A stretch of DNA of 64,000 nucleotides from Candidatus Vicinibacter proximus (GCA_016713905.1 JADJOE010000001.1:124001-188000); one strand, 5' to 3'. Shown: positions 52,295 to 62,488, numbered from the stretch's first letter. Notes: generated from the sequence alone by a model not told the origin. Made by a program: numbers and translations.

Positions 52295-55200
52295 ATGATA
52301 AAAATGCGCTATATTCTAATATTTATCTTAATTTCATTACTTTCTCTTGGATCCATCGATTGTCAAATGACTTTCAATGGTAAGAAATTGTTTGGAAACG
52401 AATGGTTGGTAAAGGGTCAGAGTTATTATAAATTTAACCTTGCCGCAGACGGATTCTATAGGATAAATTTCCAAACTTTATTGAATTCTGGGCTACCGGT
52501 TCAAAGTATCAGAGGAGATCAATTCCAGCTTTTCAAACTTGGTCAAGAAGTACCAATAAGAACTACCACTCAGGGAGTTTTTGGCCCAAACGATTATATT
52601 GAATTTATGGGTTTTAGAAACAGGGCTGAACTTGATGAAACCTTATTTAAAGACAAGAGTGAACTTTTCAATTCAGAGTACAGCATATTTACAGACAGTC
52701 TTACGTATTTTTTAACTTGGACTCAAGGGAGCAATAACAAAAGGATTTCTGAGGTAAATAATGATTTGGTTAACTTATTACCTAAAGATTTGTATTATAC
52801 AAAAAAAGTAATTGACTTTTACAATGAAGTGACAACCAAAAGGAGTTTTGGTTACCAACACACTCAGAAAATGCCGGATTTTGACGAAGGTCAGGGATAT
52901 GGAACAGACTATTTTACAGAACGTACTTTTTCAATTAATTTTAAAAATCTTTTTAAAGATTTTCTGGAAGTTAATATAAAAGCCACATTATTCGGCTATG
53001 GGGAAGATGCATCGGCACATAAAGCATCCTTTTATCTCGATAATGAATTTAAAGATTTTACTGCTTTTTCAGGATTTAAAGTAAGGCAGGGTGGAATTAC
53101 TTTAAATGCAGAGGAATTAAAAGAACAAATGAATTTTAAAATTCTTGCTGATGGCAATAGGGATGATAGATTAAGTGTTTCGAAAATTGAGTATTCCTTT
53201 CCTGCTGAATTTAAATTTGATCAATCAAAATATTCAAAATTATTTATACCAAACTCACTAACAAAGCGCTATCTCGAAATAGAAGATTTTAACGGTGGTA
53301 ATGAAATTATTGTCTATGATTTAACTAACCAAATATACCTCTTGAGTTCAAGAGAAACAAATGGAATTTATAAAATTAATTTACCTGCTTCTCAATTAGA
53401 TAGAGAAATCATTATTTTAAATAAAGACCAGATCAACATAATTTCTGAATTAAATCAAACGAATTTTCCAATTTTTGAAAATAGCGATTATGACTTTATC
53501 ATTGTTAGTTCAGATAGACTTATTAATGGAAATTTGGGGAACAACCAGATTCAAGCATATCTTAATTACAGAAGCAGCACTGAAGGTGGAGGACATAAAG
53601 TAAAACTTGTTTCTGTTGAAGATATTTATAATAGTTTTGGTTATGGTATTTATGCACATGCCATTTCTATGAGAAACTTTTTTCAGTACAGTCGACTTAT
53701 TTGGCCAAATACTCGCTTTGTTTTGCTGATAGGGAAAGGGCTGGAATACCATGTTTACAGAAAAAATAATGCAAGGGAAAACAATTTTGTTCCTACACAT
53801 AGTGCACCTGCAGCCGATTATATGATGGTTTCCGATTCTGCCAGAATTCCATTTTATGCATTGGGTCGAATTCCCGCAGTTAACGGAAATGAAATCTCTG
53901 ATTATCTTAATAAAGTGAAAGAACATGAGAATTTTATCTCATCTACCAGCCATAATATAACTAATCGCGAATGGCTTAAAAAGGTAATACACCTTTCAGG
54001 TGGTGACCCAACTCTTTTTGGCATTATTTCATCACAGCTCGCCTCTATGGAAGATGTTATTGAAAATAATCAATACGGAGCCCAGGTTGAAACTTTTTAT
54101 AAACAAAGTTCCTCTGCAATTGAAGTCTCAAATTCTGAAAGACTGAAATCCCTTGTGGATAATGGAGTTTCTATCATTTCATTTATGGGACACTCTGTTG
54201 CATTTAGACTAGATTTTAATTTAGAAAACATCAGTTCATATGAAAATAAAGGTAAGTATCATCTTTTTGTAGCAATGGGTTGCTATGCTGGACAAATGTT
54301 TGACAATATCAGGAGTATTAGTGAAACACACAATCTTGCTGCAGACAGAGGGTCTATAATTTATCTTGCCAATTCAACCTCAGGGCTACCTTATGTATTA
54401 TCTGTATATGGATCTGAATTCTACAGACAGCTTGGAGGGAAATATTATGGTAAAGCTATTGGTGAAGCAATAAAAGAAGTTAACACAAATATGGTGTTAA
54501 CCAAAAATGAATCAATTATTCATCAAGCTTTATCCACAAGTTTTAATGGTGATCCTTCCATAGCGTTTAATAACAATCCTGGCCAGGATTTTACCATCGA
54601 TGCATCAACAGCAAAAATAAACCCTGGCTTAATTTATGCCAATAATAAAGAATTCAAATTTAGTGTTGATTTGGTAAATCTTGGTGTAAATTATAGAGAC
54701 AGTATTAATCTTCTCATTCAGAATGAAGGTCCTGACGGTAAAATAACCAATGTTTATGATGCTTTAGTTCCAAGTCCTTCCCTCAGATCTAATTTTGAAT
54801 TCACAATACCGGTCAACGGAGATAAATCAATTGGTTTTAACAAACTATATATGAAGGTGGATGCTAATGAAAAAATTGCTGAATCACCTAATCCGATTGC
54901 AGAAAATAATAATGAATTAATTTCCATAAGTGGGGAAAAAGGATTTAAATACTATGTAATAGGTGATGATGCAAGACCGGTCTATCCTCAAGAATTCAGT
55001 ATTATCAAAACTCAACGTCCAACATTATTAGCAAGTACCGGAAATGCATTTGCTAACCCCTCAACTTACTTCCTAGAAATTGACACCACTGAATATTTTA
55101 ATTCTCCTGTAAAAAAAGTGAATGCTATTTATCAAAAAGGCGGAGTAATCAGTTGGCCCCTTGAAAATGATCTTTCTCCAAATACTGTATACTATTGGCG

Positions 55201-57301
55201 AGTTCGCCCCGATAGTTTAAAATCAGGCATTCTAGCATGGCGAAACAGTTCATTTATATATCTTCCGGGTGAAAAAACTGGCTGGAATCAATCGCATTAT
55301 TTCCAGCATGCAAAAAACAATTTTAATCAAATGGAAATTGAAGAACCTGAAAGAAGCTACACTTTCAAAGAAGGTATTGAGGATTTTAGAGTATTCAATG
55401 CAGCAACTACGCCTACGACTTTTTTAAGACCAAAAATATTTTATCGTTCCCAAGTAGAAGTCGACTATAACCATTTCAATTTCAGAAATAATATTTCCGG
55501 TATTCTTGTCTCCGTCTTTCATCCCCTAAACGGATCTTTACTTATTAATCAAACAGGTGGAGATTTCAAAAGTGAATCTGATCCTGCATATGCCGGGCAA
55601 AAATTTTTCCTATATCAAACGGAAACAAAAGAACAAAGACAAAATCTGATTGAATTTTTGGAAAATGGAATACCAAATAATGCAGTTGTAGTATTATCTA
55701 GTTTAGTTCAGAATAATGGAAGTTTTTATCCAGAATCCTGGGATTCAGATGGCCAAAAAAACCTTTACTCCATTCTACATTCTTATGGAGCTAAAAACAT
55801 AGAGAATCTTAAACTTACTGGTTCAGTTCCTTACATTTTTATTTTTAGAAAAAATAGATCTGATTACATCGCAAAAGAAAGTTTTGGTAATCTCAATTCG
55901 GAAAATGATTTGGGCCATTTTGTATATATAAAATATACTGAAGGTTCGGTAAATTCCACTTTAATTGGACCAGCTAAATCCTATGAATCTTTTTCTTGGG
56001 ATTTCAATAAATTTGATGGAAATGAAGATGTTCAATCTATTAATATTTATGGTCTTGATAACAATGGTATAGAAACAAAATTATTTGGACCTTTCTCTGA
56101 TCAGGCATATGATCTTAGAGGAATTGATGCTTCAAAATATCCTTACTTAAAATTAGAATGGAATTCCAAAGATAGTATTAGTCGCACATCTCCAAATAAT
56201 GCCTATTGGCGGGTTTACTATTCCGGATATCCTGATATTGCAATCAATCCAAATTTATGGTTTAAGAAAAGTGCAGATACATTAAATCAAGGATCAGTTT
56301 TAAATATTGAGGTTTTAGCTCAAAATTTAAGTGATTTTGATATGGATAGTTTGCTGGTAAAATTTACTTCAGTTGGAACGAATAACATTCCCATAATACA
56401 AACTAAGAGATTTGCCGCAGTAAAATCAATGGGTTCTATTAAAATACCATTGAGCATTTCAACTGCAAAGCAATCTGGTGCGTTCAAACTATATATTGAA
56501 TTAAATCCTGATAACGATCAACCTGAACTAAATTTGTTCAATAATATTGGTATAGTCGACTATTATGTCCGGAAAGATTTGAGAAAGCCCAGGGTTACTG
56601 TGGCTTTTGACGGGAAGCCAATTAATAATGGGGAAATAGTTTCCCCAACTACTAAAATTGAAATTACACTTAAAGATGAAAACTTAAGTTTCCCTCTTGA
56701 AGACACTTCACTTTTCAACATCAAATTGAAATACCCTGACAGAACAATTAAACAAATATATTTTTCACAGTTGAATGTTAAGTTTTTTCCCGCAACATTG
56801 GGACAAAATAAAAACGAAGCAAGGGTTACTATTGATGGCGATTTTAATCTAAATGGCAGTTATGAACTATTACTTCGTGCTAAGGATGCAAATGGAAATC
56901 AGATTTCAGATGCAGATCTTTTAACAAGTTTTACCATTGTTAGGGAAAGTAGTGTGTCCAATATATTTAACTATCCCAATCCATTTACAACAAAAACTAG
57001 GTTTGTCTATACATTAACCGGAAGTGAAATTCCTGCCTTTTACAAAATACAAATTTTAACAATATCAGGAAAAGTAATTAAAGAAATTGACCAATTTGAA
57101 CTTGGTCCATTAAATATTGGTACACATATTACTGACTATGAGTATGATGGTACGGATGACTTTGGAAGCAAATTGGCAAACGGCGTTTATTTATACAAAG
57201 TTGTATTTAAAGATCAATCCGGAAAAGAGATAAAAAAATTCAATACAGGTACGGATGAATTTTTTAAAAATAATTACGGGAAAATGGTAATTATTAGATA
57301 A
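52295..57301 (+). CDS. porU2: PorU2-like type IX secretion C25 peptidase (sortase-type)
   Basis: A 1668-residue exported protein with signal peptide YILIFILISLLSLGSIDC. Its C25 (gingipain-type) catalytic domain spans about residues 400-760, with the dyad His633 (MGHSVAF) and Cys663 (AMGCYAGQMF), plus FVPTHSAPAADYMM and LGRIPAVNGNEISDYLNKV. PorU is the sortase that cuts off T9SS C-terminal domains and attaches cargo to A-LPS. This longer variant, with several Ig-like domains in about 760-1550, matches what is annotated as PorU2. Residues 1560-1668 form a type A sorting-like or FlgD-like end (YPNPFTTKTRFVYTL...GSKLANGVYLYKVVF). The gene stands alone. Confidence 0.8.
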   Translation: MIKMRYILIFILISLLSLGSIDCQMTFNGKKLFGNEWLVKGQSYYKFNLAADGFYRINFQTLLNSGLPVQSIRGDQFQLFKLGQEVPIRTTTQGVFGPNDYIEFMGFRNRAELDETLFKDKSELFNSEYSIFTDSLTYFLTWTQGSNNKRISEVNNDLVNLLPKDLYYTKKVIDFYNEVTTKRSFGYQHTQKMPDFDEGQGYGTDYFTERTFSINFKNLFKDFLEVNIKATLFGYGEDASAHKASFYLDNEFKDFTAFSGFKVRQGGITLNAEELKEQMNFKILADGNRDDRLSVSKIEYSFPAEFKFDQSKYSKLFIPNSLTKRYLEIEDFNGGNEIIVYDLTNQIYLLSSRETNGIYKINLPASQLDREIIILNKDQINIISELNQTNFPIFENSDYDFIIVSSDRLINGNLGNNQIQAYLNYRSSTEGGGHKVKLVSVEDIYNSFGYGIYAHAISMRNFFQYSRLIWPNTRFVLLIGKGLEYHVYRKNNARENNFVPTHSAPAADYMMVSDSARIPFYALGRIPAVNGNEISDYLNKVKEHENFISSTSHNITNREWLKKVIHLSGGDPTLFGIISSQLASMEDVIENNQYGAQVETFYKQSSSAIEVSNSERLKSLVDNGVSIISFMGHSVAFRLDFNLENISSYENKGKYHLFVAMGCYAGQMFDNIRSISETHNLAADRGSIIYLANSTSGLPYVLSVYGSEFYRQLGGKYYGKAIGEAIKEVNTNMVLTKNESIIHQALSTSFNGDPSIAFNNNPGQDFTIDASTAKINPGLIYANNKEFKFSVDLVNLGVNYRDSINLLIQNEGPDGKITNVYDALVPSPSLRSNFEFTIPVNGDKSIGFNKLYMKVDANEKIAESPNPIAENNNELISISGEKGFKYYVIGDDARPVYPQEFSIIKTQRPTLLASTGNAFANPSTYFLEIDTTEYFNSPVKKVNAIYQKGGVISWPLENDLSPNTVYYWRVRPDSLKSGILAWRNSSFIYLPGEKTGWNQSHYFQHAKNNFNQMEIEEPERSYTFKEGIEDFRVFNAATTPTTFLRPKIFYRSQVEVDYNHFNFRNNISGILVSVFHPLNGSLLINQTGGDFKSESDPAYAGQKFFLYQTETKEQRQNLIEFLENGIPNNAVVVLSSLVQNNGSFYPESWDSDGQKNLYSILHSYGAKNIENLKLTGSVPYIFIFRKNRSDYIAKESFGNLNSENDLGHFVYIKYTEGSVNSTLIGPAKSYESFSWDFNKFDGNEDVQSINIYGLDNNGIETKLFGPFSDQAYDLRGIDASKYPYLKLEWNSKDSISRTSPNNAYWRVYYSGYPDIAINPNLWFKKSADTLNQGSVLNIEVLAQNLSDFDMDSLLVKFTSVGTNNIPIIQTKRFAAVKSMGSIKIPLSISTAKQSGAFKLYIELNPDNDQPELNLFNNIGIVDYYVRKDLRKPRVTVAFDGKPINNGEIVSPTTKIEITLKDENLSFPLEDTSLFNIKLKYPDRTIKQIYFSQLNVKFFPATLGQNKNEARVTIDGDFNLNGSYELLLRAKDANGNQISDADLLTSFTIVRESSVSNIFNYPNPFTTKTRFVYTLTGSEIPAFYKIQILTISGKVIKEIDQFELGPLNIGTHITDYEYDGTDDFGSKLANGVYLYKVVFKDQSGKEIKKFNTGTDEFFKNNYGKMVIIR

Positions 57302-57374
57302 AAACTTTGCGAAAATATCTGCAGTTTTTAAATGTAGGTGGAATTCTAATTTTTACTTTTTTCCAATCTTAATA

Positions 57375-58454
57375 TTATTGATCAAACCATTCTGGCAATA
57401 TTTTTTTCATTTGGTAACAGGCATCAAGAAAAAATTTGTTGCTCCAATTAACATATCTAAATGGAAAATATTCGCCGTAAATTGGTAAAGAGGCTGGAAA
57501 GGCTCCATTGAAGGATTTCTTATTACTTTTAATTTGCCAACACAACATCTCTTCTAATAATCTCAAAGCTGTTTTTTTAAAAATAGCATTTGAGGAAATT
57601 TGAAATGCCTTTGCCAATAAACTAATTAATTGAGCCTGGCCTGTTAAGCACTTTGAAGAAGAACACGCTTTCCATTTTGTATCATATTTAGCTGATAATC
57701 CTCCTTGATCTTGGATAACATTGCAAAATATCTCAAGAGATTTTAAGCAATAATTTATTATTTCCTCCCTGTTTAAAATTATCGCCGACTCTAAAAATCC
57801 TTCCAAGGTATAAGCAATTGTATGACTTAGTGCAGGTTGACCTGAATCAAATCCCCAATCCTCAAAACTATAATACATATTAACCTTTACCCACAAAAAA
57901 TCTAATGACTTTACGGCCTTTTCTCTTTGGCCAGCCAAATACTCAGTTCGTAAAAGAGGCCAAATTGCTCTACTGTAATAACTTGCAAAATAGCCAGTTC
58001 TATATAGTCCAGATTCCCATTTCCCCTCCGTTCCAGTTTGGTTAAGTAACCATTCAATAGCCTTGACCAAAGCCATTTTATAACTGAATTGTCTGTCAAA
58101 ATTAAAGGCTTCTTCTAGTCCGAAAAGAATCTGTGATGTATTAAATGCGCTTGGTTTGCTAAATTTAACTCCGGAAAAAAAACAGCCTTCACTGGATTGA
58201 ATTTCGCATAACCAATCAGCAGATCTCAGGCCAATTAAACTATTTTCTATTATACCACCGTTATTAAACCTCAAAAAGTTTTCAATGAGATAGCCGGTAG
58301 TTTCTGGATATGGCTTTTCCCAAGAAATACACTCCGGTAACCAAAGCCTTTTACTATGACTAAATCCATTAAAATTCGCTTTAATATGGGCCTGTATCAA
58401 CCAACCTAAAGCCAATTGTTCTGCTTCTAGAATTGAACTTGGATCAAGTCTCAT
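57375..58454 (-). CDS. Unrecognised protein of the polysaccharide locus, probable alpha/alpha-barrel
   Basis: About 359 residues, no signal peptide and no membrane helix. The whole length is made of amphipathic helices with aromatic turns: NSLIGLRSADWLCEIQSSEG, GKWESGLYRTGYFASYYSR, WGFDSGQPALSHTIAYTLEG and DQGGLSAKYDTKWKACSSSK. These repeat at intervals of 50-60 residues with W/G/H/Y at helix ends, as in alpha/alpha toroid enzymes (for example family-88-like hydrolases, polysaccharide lyases and C5-epimerase-type folds). I cannot name the family. ATG 58454 was chosen over TTG 58466; it lies 8 bases after the stop of the acyltransferase gene, so the two are coupled. Confidence 0.6.
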   Translation of the reverse strand: MRLDPSSILEAEQLALGWLIQAHIKANFNGFSHSKRLWLPECISWEKPYPETTGYLIENFLRFNNGGIIENSLIGLRSADWLCEIQSSEGCFFSGVKFSKPSAFNTSQILFGLEEAFNFDRQFSYKMALVKAIEWLLNQTGTEGKWESGLYRTGYFASYYSRAIWPLLRTEYLAGQREKAVKSLDFLWVKVNMYYSFEDWGFDSGQPALSHTIAYTLEGFLESAIILNREEIINYCLKSLEIFCNVIQDQGGLSAKYDTKWKACSSSKCLTGQAQLISLLAKAFQISSNAIFKKTALRLLEEMLCWQIKSNKKSFNGAFPASLPIYGEYFPFRYVNWSNKFFLDACYQMKKILPEWFDQ

Positions 58455-58462
58455 TTTAAAAT

Positions 58463-59386
58463 TCAAATATTGAGCATTCTAAAAATCACTGAATGATTCA
58501 CCTTTCCATAACAATATGGAAACGTTTCTGCTGAGAAATTCTTAAAATTCTTCATAATCCAAGGCTTCATGGAACCATCAAAAACAAATTCGCAAGAATC
58601 ATTTATTGCAATTTTTATGCCTTCCCAAAGAAGAGCAGATGGGGCCCCTCTTGACTTTGCCGTCCGGTTGTTTACATTTAGCCAATAATACCATGTAGAT
58701 CCAGATTTGATAAATATAGATGTGGAAACGAGCTTATTGTTTCTATTTCTACAAGTTACAATTTTAATATGTTTTTTGTTGGACAAAAGTCGTTCTATGG
58801 ATTTCAGTTTAATTGCAGATAGTCCTTCTTTTAAATAATAATAATCTGAAAGAATAAAATTTAATGTTTCAGTACTCAGATTTAATTCGAATGATATTTC
58901 CAATTCCTTTTGAGCATGGAGTATGTGGTTACGCGTTGAAGTATTCAACTTTTCCCATAAAGATTCCAATTTTGTACCTAACGGTATACGGCTACTTATG
59001 GAATAATGCAATAAATAATTTTCTCCCAACGCTATTGGCGCATGCAAAATATCCGGGAAAAATACAACTTGGACTTGAGAAAAATTAATCAATTTTTGTT
59101 TCAGTTCCAATAACAAATGTATCTCATTATTATATCTGACCGATGAATTTAGTGTATTGGCATCGTGTATTATCTGCACATTATATGGTGTAAAAGGAGG
59201 GCACTTGGCAATTCTAAAATTCAAAACTTTTTTAATCCAAAAACTAGCTAATAAGCTACTGCCTTTATAAGAACTTTCCAAAATCAGAGTGCTTGATTTA
59301 AGATCCAATGCCTCCAGCCAATATTTTTTTAAAAAAATTTCGTGCTTGTCGCTGTATTCCACTCTAACAACTTGAATATCTGGCAA
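58463..59386 (-). CDS. FemAB/GNAT-like acyltransferase of the polysaccharide locus
   Basis: A 307-residue protein whose end looks like FemAB/Acetyltransf_6 proteins: residues about 185-300 contain IKIVTCRNRNNKLVSTSIFI, SGSTWYYWLNVNNRTAKSRG, GAPSALLWEGIKIAINDSC and FVFDGSMKPWIMKNFKNFSA, with the usual G-x-x-x-x-L-x-W-x-x-I-x-x-A helix. The N-terminal half would be a second GNAT-like domain. Such proteins in capsule loci are thought to transfer acyl or aminoacyl groups to sugars. The frame opens with TTG at 59386, which overlaps a -7 box (59391-59384, TATTTTTG). GTG 59362 is therefore a possible true start, although it would cut the first strand (IQVVRVEY). Confidence 0.68.
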   Translation of the reverse strand: MPDIQVVRVEYSDKHEIFLKKYWLEALDLKSSTLILESSYKGSSLLASFWIKKVLNFRIAKCPPFTPYNVQIIHDANTLNSSVRYNNEIHLLLELKQKLINFSQVQVVFFPDILHAPIALGENYLLHYSISSRIPLGTKLESLWEKLNTSTRNHILHAQKELEISFELNLSTETLNFILSDYYYLKEGLSAIKLKSIERLLSNKKHIKIVTCRNRNNKLVSTSIFIKSGSTWYYWLNVNNRTAKSRGAPSALLWEGIKIAINDSCEFVFDGSMKPWIMKNFKNFSAETFPYCYGKVNHSVIFRMLNI

Positions 59387-59426
59387 AAATACATTTATTT
59401 TTTACGATTTTTTTAATTAATAAGTC

Positions 59427-59434
59427 TAATTTTG
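59427..59434 (+). promoter_or_regulatory. -7 box TAATTTTG for the flippase operon
   Basis: TAATTTTG fits TAnnTTTG and lies 37 bases before ATG 59472. The frame is open from TTG 59445, only 10 bases after the box. It shares the short divergent gap with the acyltransferase gene's own TATTTTTG box (59391-59384). Confidence 0.45.
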
Positions 59435-59471
59435 CTTTTAAAGCTTGCTCTTGAAAGTGTTCAGTCAAAGA

Positions 59472-60869
59472 ATGAATAGTACTTTCCGCTGGCAATTATT
59501 GTCAACTGCGGGAATTACTCTCATTCAAGTAACAACTTTGGTACTCCTGGGTCGAATGATGGGTTTTAAGGACTTAGGTAACTTTGCCTTACTGCAAATA
59601 ACATTTAGATTTGCGCTTGCGGCCTTTGAGCCGGGTATGTTCTTTTCCATCATACAACAGCATGAATTAAACGAACCACTTAACAAGAAATTAAATTTCA
59701 TCCAGACTCGTTTTGCTATACTGACTGTCCTGGCTTTTGTTCTTATCTTTTTATACACCCAAGAATTCAATGCATGGCCTTTTGCAATAATTTCATGCCT
59801 ATTGCTCTTTACAATAGCTTTTGGGTCCAGACACCATAATTACCTTATTCTAATTGAAAAGCAAAAGGAAATTGCATTTCTTCAGATTCTTTCCTATACA
59901 ATTGAGTTGATATTTATTTTTTCCACGATTTCAATTTATCCTGCTCTTTATGTCTTTTCAGTAGGTATCCTGTTAAGACAGTTAATATATTACTCAATGT
60001 GTTATTACTTATGCCTTCATTTTCCCAAAATGGAAAGTGTTGTTTCATTCAAAAATATTTCCATAAATCATATAAGACCATCCATTCATAATATGGCTTC
60101 CCAAATTCTTAGCTTTATTCAAGGCCAATATGATACACTCCTTATTCTTTTGCTTTTTGGATTACAAACATTAGGACCTTATAATTTAGCTTCTGAATTT
60201 AGTTTTTTACTCTTTTCCAAAATCAACCCTATATTTAGTAAAGCTATATTTCCAAGCTTGTCCAAAGCCAATAAACAACTTTCCCAACTTGACAAAATAA
60301 TTCTAAGTAGTTTTACCAGTTATCTATATATCATAATTCCCATATATTTTTTTATTTGGCTTCATGCAGAATTTATTTTAAACTTAGCATACCCCAATAA
60401 AGCTTCAGAAATCAACATCTTTGTTCACTATTTTCTTATCATAGCTTTAATAAAGGCTATTAATAATATTCTTACCACTTACCTTCTCTCTATAGGATTC
60501 TCTAAATGGATTCTTCATTGGAATGTTCTTCTTGTTGTATCCAACTATTTAATTTGTACTTTATTCTTATACTTCTCCATTGACATTATTATATTCCTTA
60601 AATTCAACATAATTTATGCCTTCATTTTTACAGTTCTCGGAATTATCTTCCTATTTAAAAACATTAGTGTATCCAAAATAAGACTATTAAATACCTCCTT
60701 GCAACTTACAAAATTTTTATCACTTTTGATTATAACCATTTATGCCAATTCTCTTTTATGTGAAAATTTTTATCTTAACAGTTTGCTGGCATTAGTCTCC
60801 TTCTTTATTATTCTTTACCTGATAAATCATCAGAAATTTGTACAACTATTACAATTTAAAATATCATAA
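59472..60869 (+). CDS. Wzx-type polysaccharide flippase (MOP superfamily)
   Basis: About 465 residues, almost entirely transmembrane, with 12-14 helices. First helix FRWQLLSTAGITLIQVTTLVLLGRMMGFKDLG, quoted here only as position 5 onward, is the standard opening of polysaccharide exporters. Charged residues are scarce, and the loop IRPSIHNMASQILSFIQGQ begins the second half. It would flip lipid-linked repeat units across the inner membrane. ATG 59472 is preferred on promoter position, but TTG 59445 or GTG 59457 would add up to nine residues. The end overlaps the next gene (TAATG). Confidence 0.87.
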   Translation: MNSTFRWQLLSTAGITLIQVTTLVLLGRMMGFKDLGNFALLQITFRFALAAFEPGMFFSIIQQHELNEPLNKKLNFIQTRFAILTVLAFVLIFLYTQEFNAWPFAIISCLLLFTIAFGSRHHNYLILIEKQKEIAFLQILSYTIELIFIFSTISIYPALYVFSVGILLRQLIYYSMCYYLCLHFPKMESVVSFKNISINHIRPSIHNMASQILSFIQGQYDTLLILLLFGLQTLGPYNLASEFSFLLFSKINPIFSKAIFPSLSKANKQLSQLDKIILSSFTSYLYIIIPIYFFIWLHAEFILNLAYPNKASEINIFVHYFLIIALIKAINNILTTYLLSIGFSKWILHWNVLLVVSNYLICTLFLYFSIDIIIFLKFNIIYAFIFTVLGIIFLFKNISVSKIRLLNTSLQLTKFLSLLIITIYANSLLCENFYLNSLLALVSFFIILYLINHQKFVQLLQFKIS

Positions 60870-62488
60870 TGATTGATTTTTTAGGAGGATGGCATAAAAA
60901 TGGAATAAATAATTTAAACAATATTCTTTCCAAAAACGAAATTTATTCCTTCAAAAAAAACAATTTTCTATATTGCGAATCAAATGTTGGGTCATCAGCA
61001 AATCCAAATATTATAAATAACCGAATTATCATACTGCTGGGTAACCCGGTAGAAAAAATTAACTTCCATAAAGAATGGAATAAACTATACTACTTAAATT
61101 TAAAAGATAGTGCTGAAAGTATATTAAATTTCTTCAATTCCGTGTCCGGGATTTCAGGATTAATTATCCATGAAATAGACACCAACTACCTAATTATTAT
61201 AACAGATCCTCTAGGTTTCATCCCAATTTTTCTTTTTGAAAACCATTCTGGATTTATATATACCAATCGAATATCCTTTCTTTCAGAAGTTATTCAAGCT
61301 GAATTAAAATGGGACGAAAATTCCATTGCTAATTATTATGAAAACGGTCATTTTCTGTCTCATAAAACATGGTTTCAAAATACTCGAAGAATTAAAGCTG
61401 CCACCATATTCACGCATAACCTAGAAAATAATACTGTCACTGAGCGTCGTTATTGGTCTTGGAAAAAAATAAAACCAAGTCCAGAAAATTATAATAACAC
61501 AATGGATTCGTATATTTCATTGTTTGCAAAAGGTGTTCACTCTATCGATTTTTCGAACCAAAAAGCAGCCATTGCATTGAGCGGAGGCAGGGATAGCAGA
61601 TGGATAGCTTGGCTCCTTAGAAATATACCCTCAATTGAAACCTTTAGCTTTGGTATTAAAAATACATTAGATTTAGTAATATCTGGCAAATGTGCAAAGC
61701 TTTTAAACTTAAATAATCACCAATATCTATTATCTTATAAAAATTGGCTTAATGATAGAATGCAATCTTTTATAAATAGTGACGGATTATTGAGCCTTGA
61801 ACATTTCCATGAAGGGAATATTTTAATGGATCTATCAAATAAATACAACATAGTTATATCTGGCTTCTTTGGAGGATATGCCCCTCATTACAAAAAGAAA
61901 AGAATTGATTTAAATGAAGCACATAAAAATTTTAAATTCCACCATACAAATCCAGAAATCCAAGATTCATTTTATGACTTTAACTCAACACATCCTTATC
62001 TTATCGATCAGAAAATGACCAATTTGGCCCCAATTCATCTATATTTTTTATCCAGACATTTTAAAGTGGCAACCCCATTCTATAATATGGAGTGGATATC
62101 TTTTTTATACTCTATAAATAAATCTTTTATCGACGATCAAAAGTTATATTTAAACGCTCTTAATTCAAGTATGCCATCATATTTAAGTAATATACCTTGG
62201 CAAAAGACAGGTGTGCCTTTAAATTGGATCAATACCAATTTATTCATTCTTAAATTTAGGTTAAATGATATATTTGAAAAATTTCTTAATAGATTTAACA
62301 AGACACGAAATTTTTATAATTACCACATTCTTGAAAAACAAATCGATATTAAAATCAAAGATTTTCAATCCAACAGTTTAGATTTTTTGAAGAATTATAA
62401 ACCATGTAATCTTGGATCCAAATTTAGGTTACTATCCATTCTTGTTTGGACATCTTACATAACAAATAGGTGGAAGCATGAAAATTAA
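60869..62488 (+). CDS. Asparagine-synthase-like protein with degenerate glutaminase domain
   Basis: A 539-residue protein. Residues about 1-190 have the Ntn-hydrolase shape (IIHEIDTNYLIIITDPLGFIPIFLF, FIYTNRISFLSEVIQ, TRRIKAATIFTH) but begin MIDFLGG. The nucleophile Cys2 needed for glutamine hydrolysis is missing. Residues about 210-539 are the ATP-pyrophosphatase domain with the PP-loop AALSGGRDSRWIAWLL (SGG-x-DS kept) and ISGFFGGYAPHY. Such genes in O-antigen and capsule loci may form amides on uronic acids or join amines; without Cys2 the nitrogen would come from ammonia or another donor. It lies between the flippase and a glycosyltransferase, overlapping both. Confidence 0.82.
   Translation: MIDFLGGWHKNGINNLNNILSKNEIYSFKKNNFLYCESNVGSSANPNIINNRIIILLGNPVEKINFHKEWNKLYYLNLKDSAESILNFFNSVSGISGLIIHEIDTNYLIIITDPLGFIPIFLFENHSGFIYTNRISFLSEVIQAELKWDENSIANYYENGHFLSHKTWFQNTRRIKAATIFTHNLENNTVTERRYWSWKKIKPSPENYNNTMDSYISLFAKGVHSIDFSNQKAAIALSGGRDSRWIAWLLRNIPSIETFSFGIKNTLDLVISGKCAKLLNLNNHQYLLSYKNWLNDRMQSFINSDGLLSLEHFHEGNILMDLSNKYNIVISGFFGGYAPHYKKKRIDLNEAHKNFKFHHTNPEIQDSFYDFNSTHPYLIDQKMTNLAPIHLYFLSRHFKVATPFYNMEWISFLYSINKSFIDDQKLYLNALNSSMPSYLSNIPWQKTGVPLNWINTNLFILKFRLNDIFEKFLNRFNKTRNFYNYHILEKQIDIKIKDFQSNSLDFLKNYKPCNLGSKFRLLSILVWTSYITNRWKHEN

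Noticed and set aside
53510..53926. Antisense open frame within the PorU2 gene
   Set aside because: It is a 138-codon shadow on the opposite strand with Cys/His/Ile-rich composition and no independent support.
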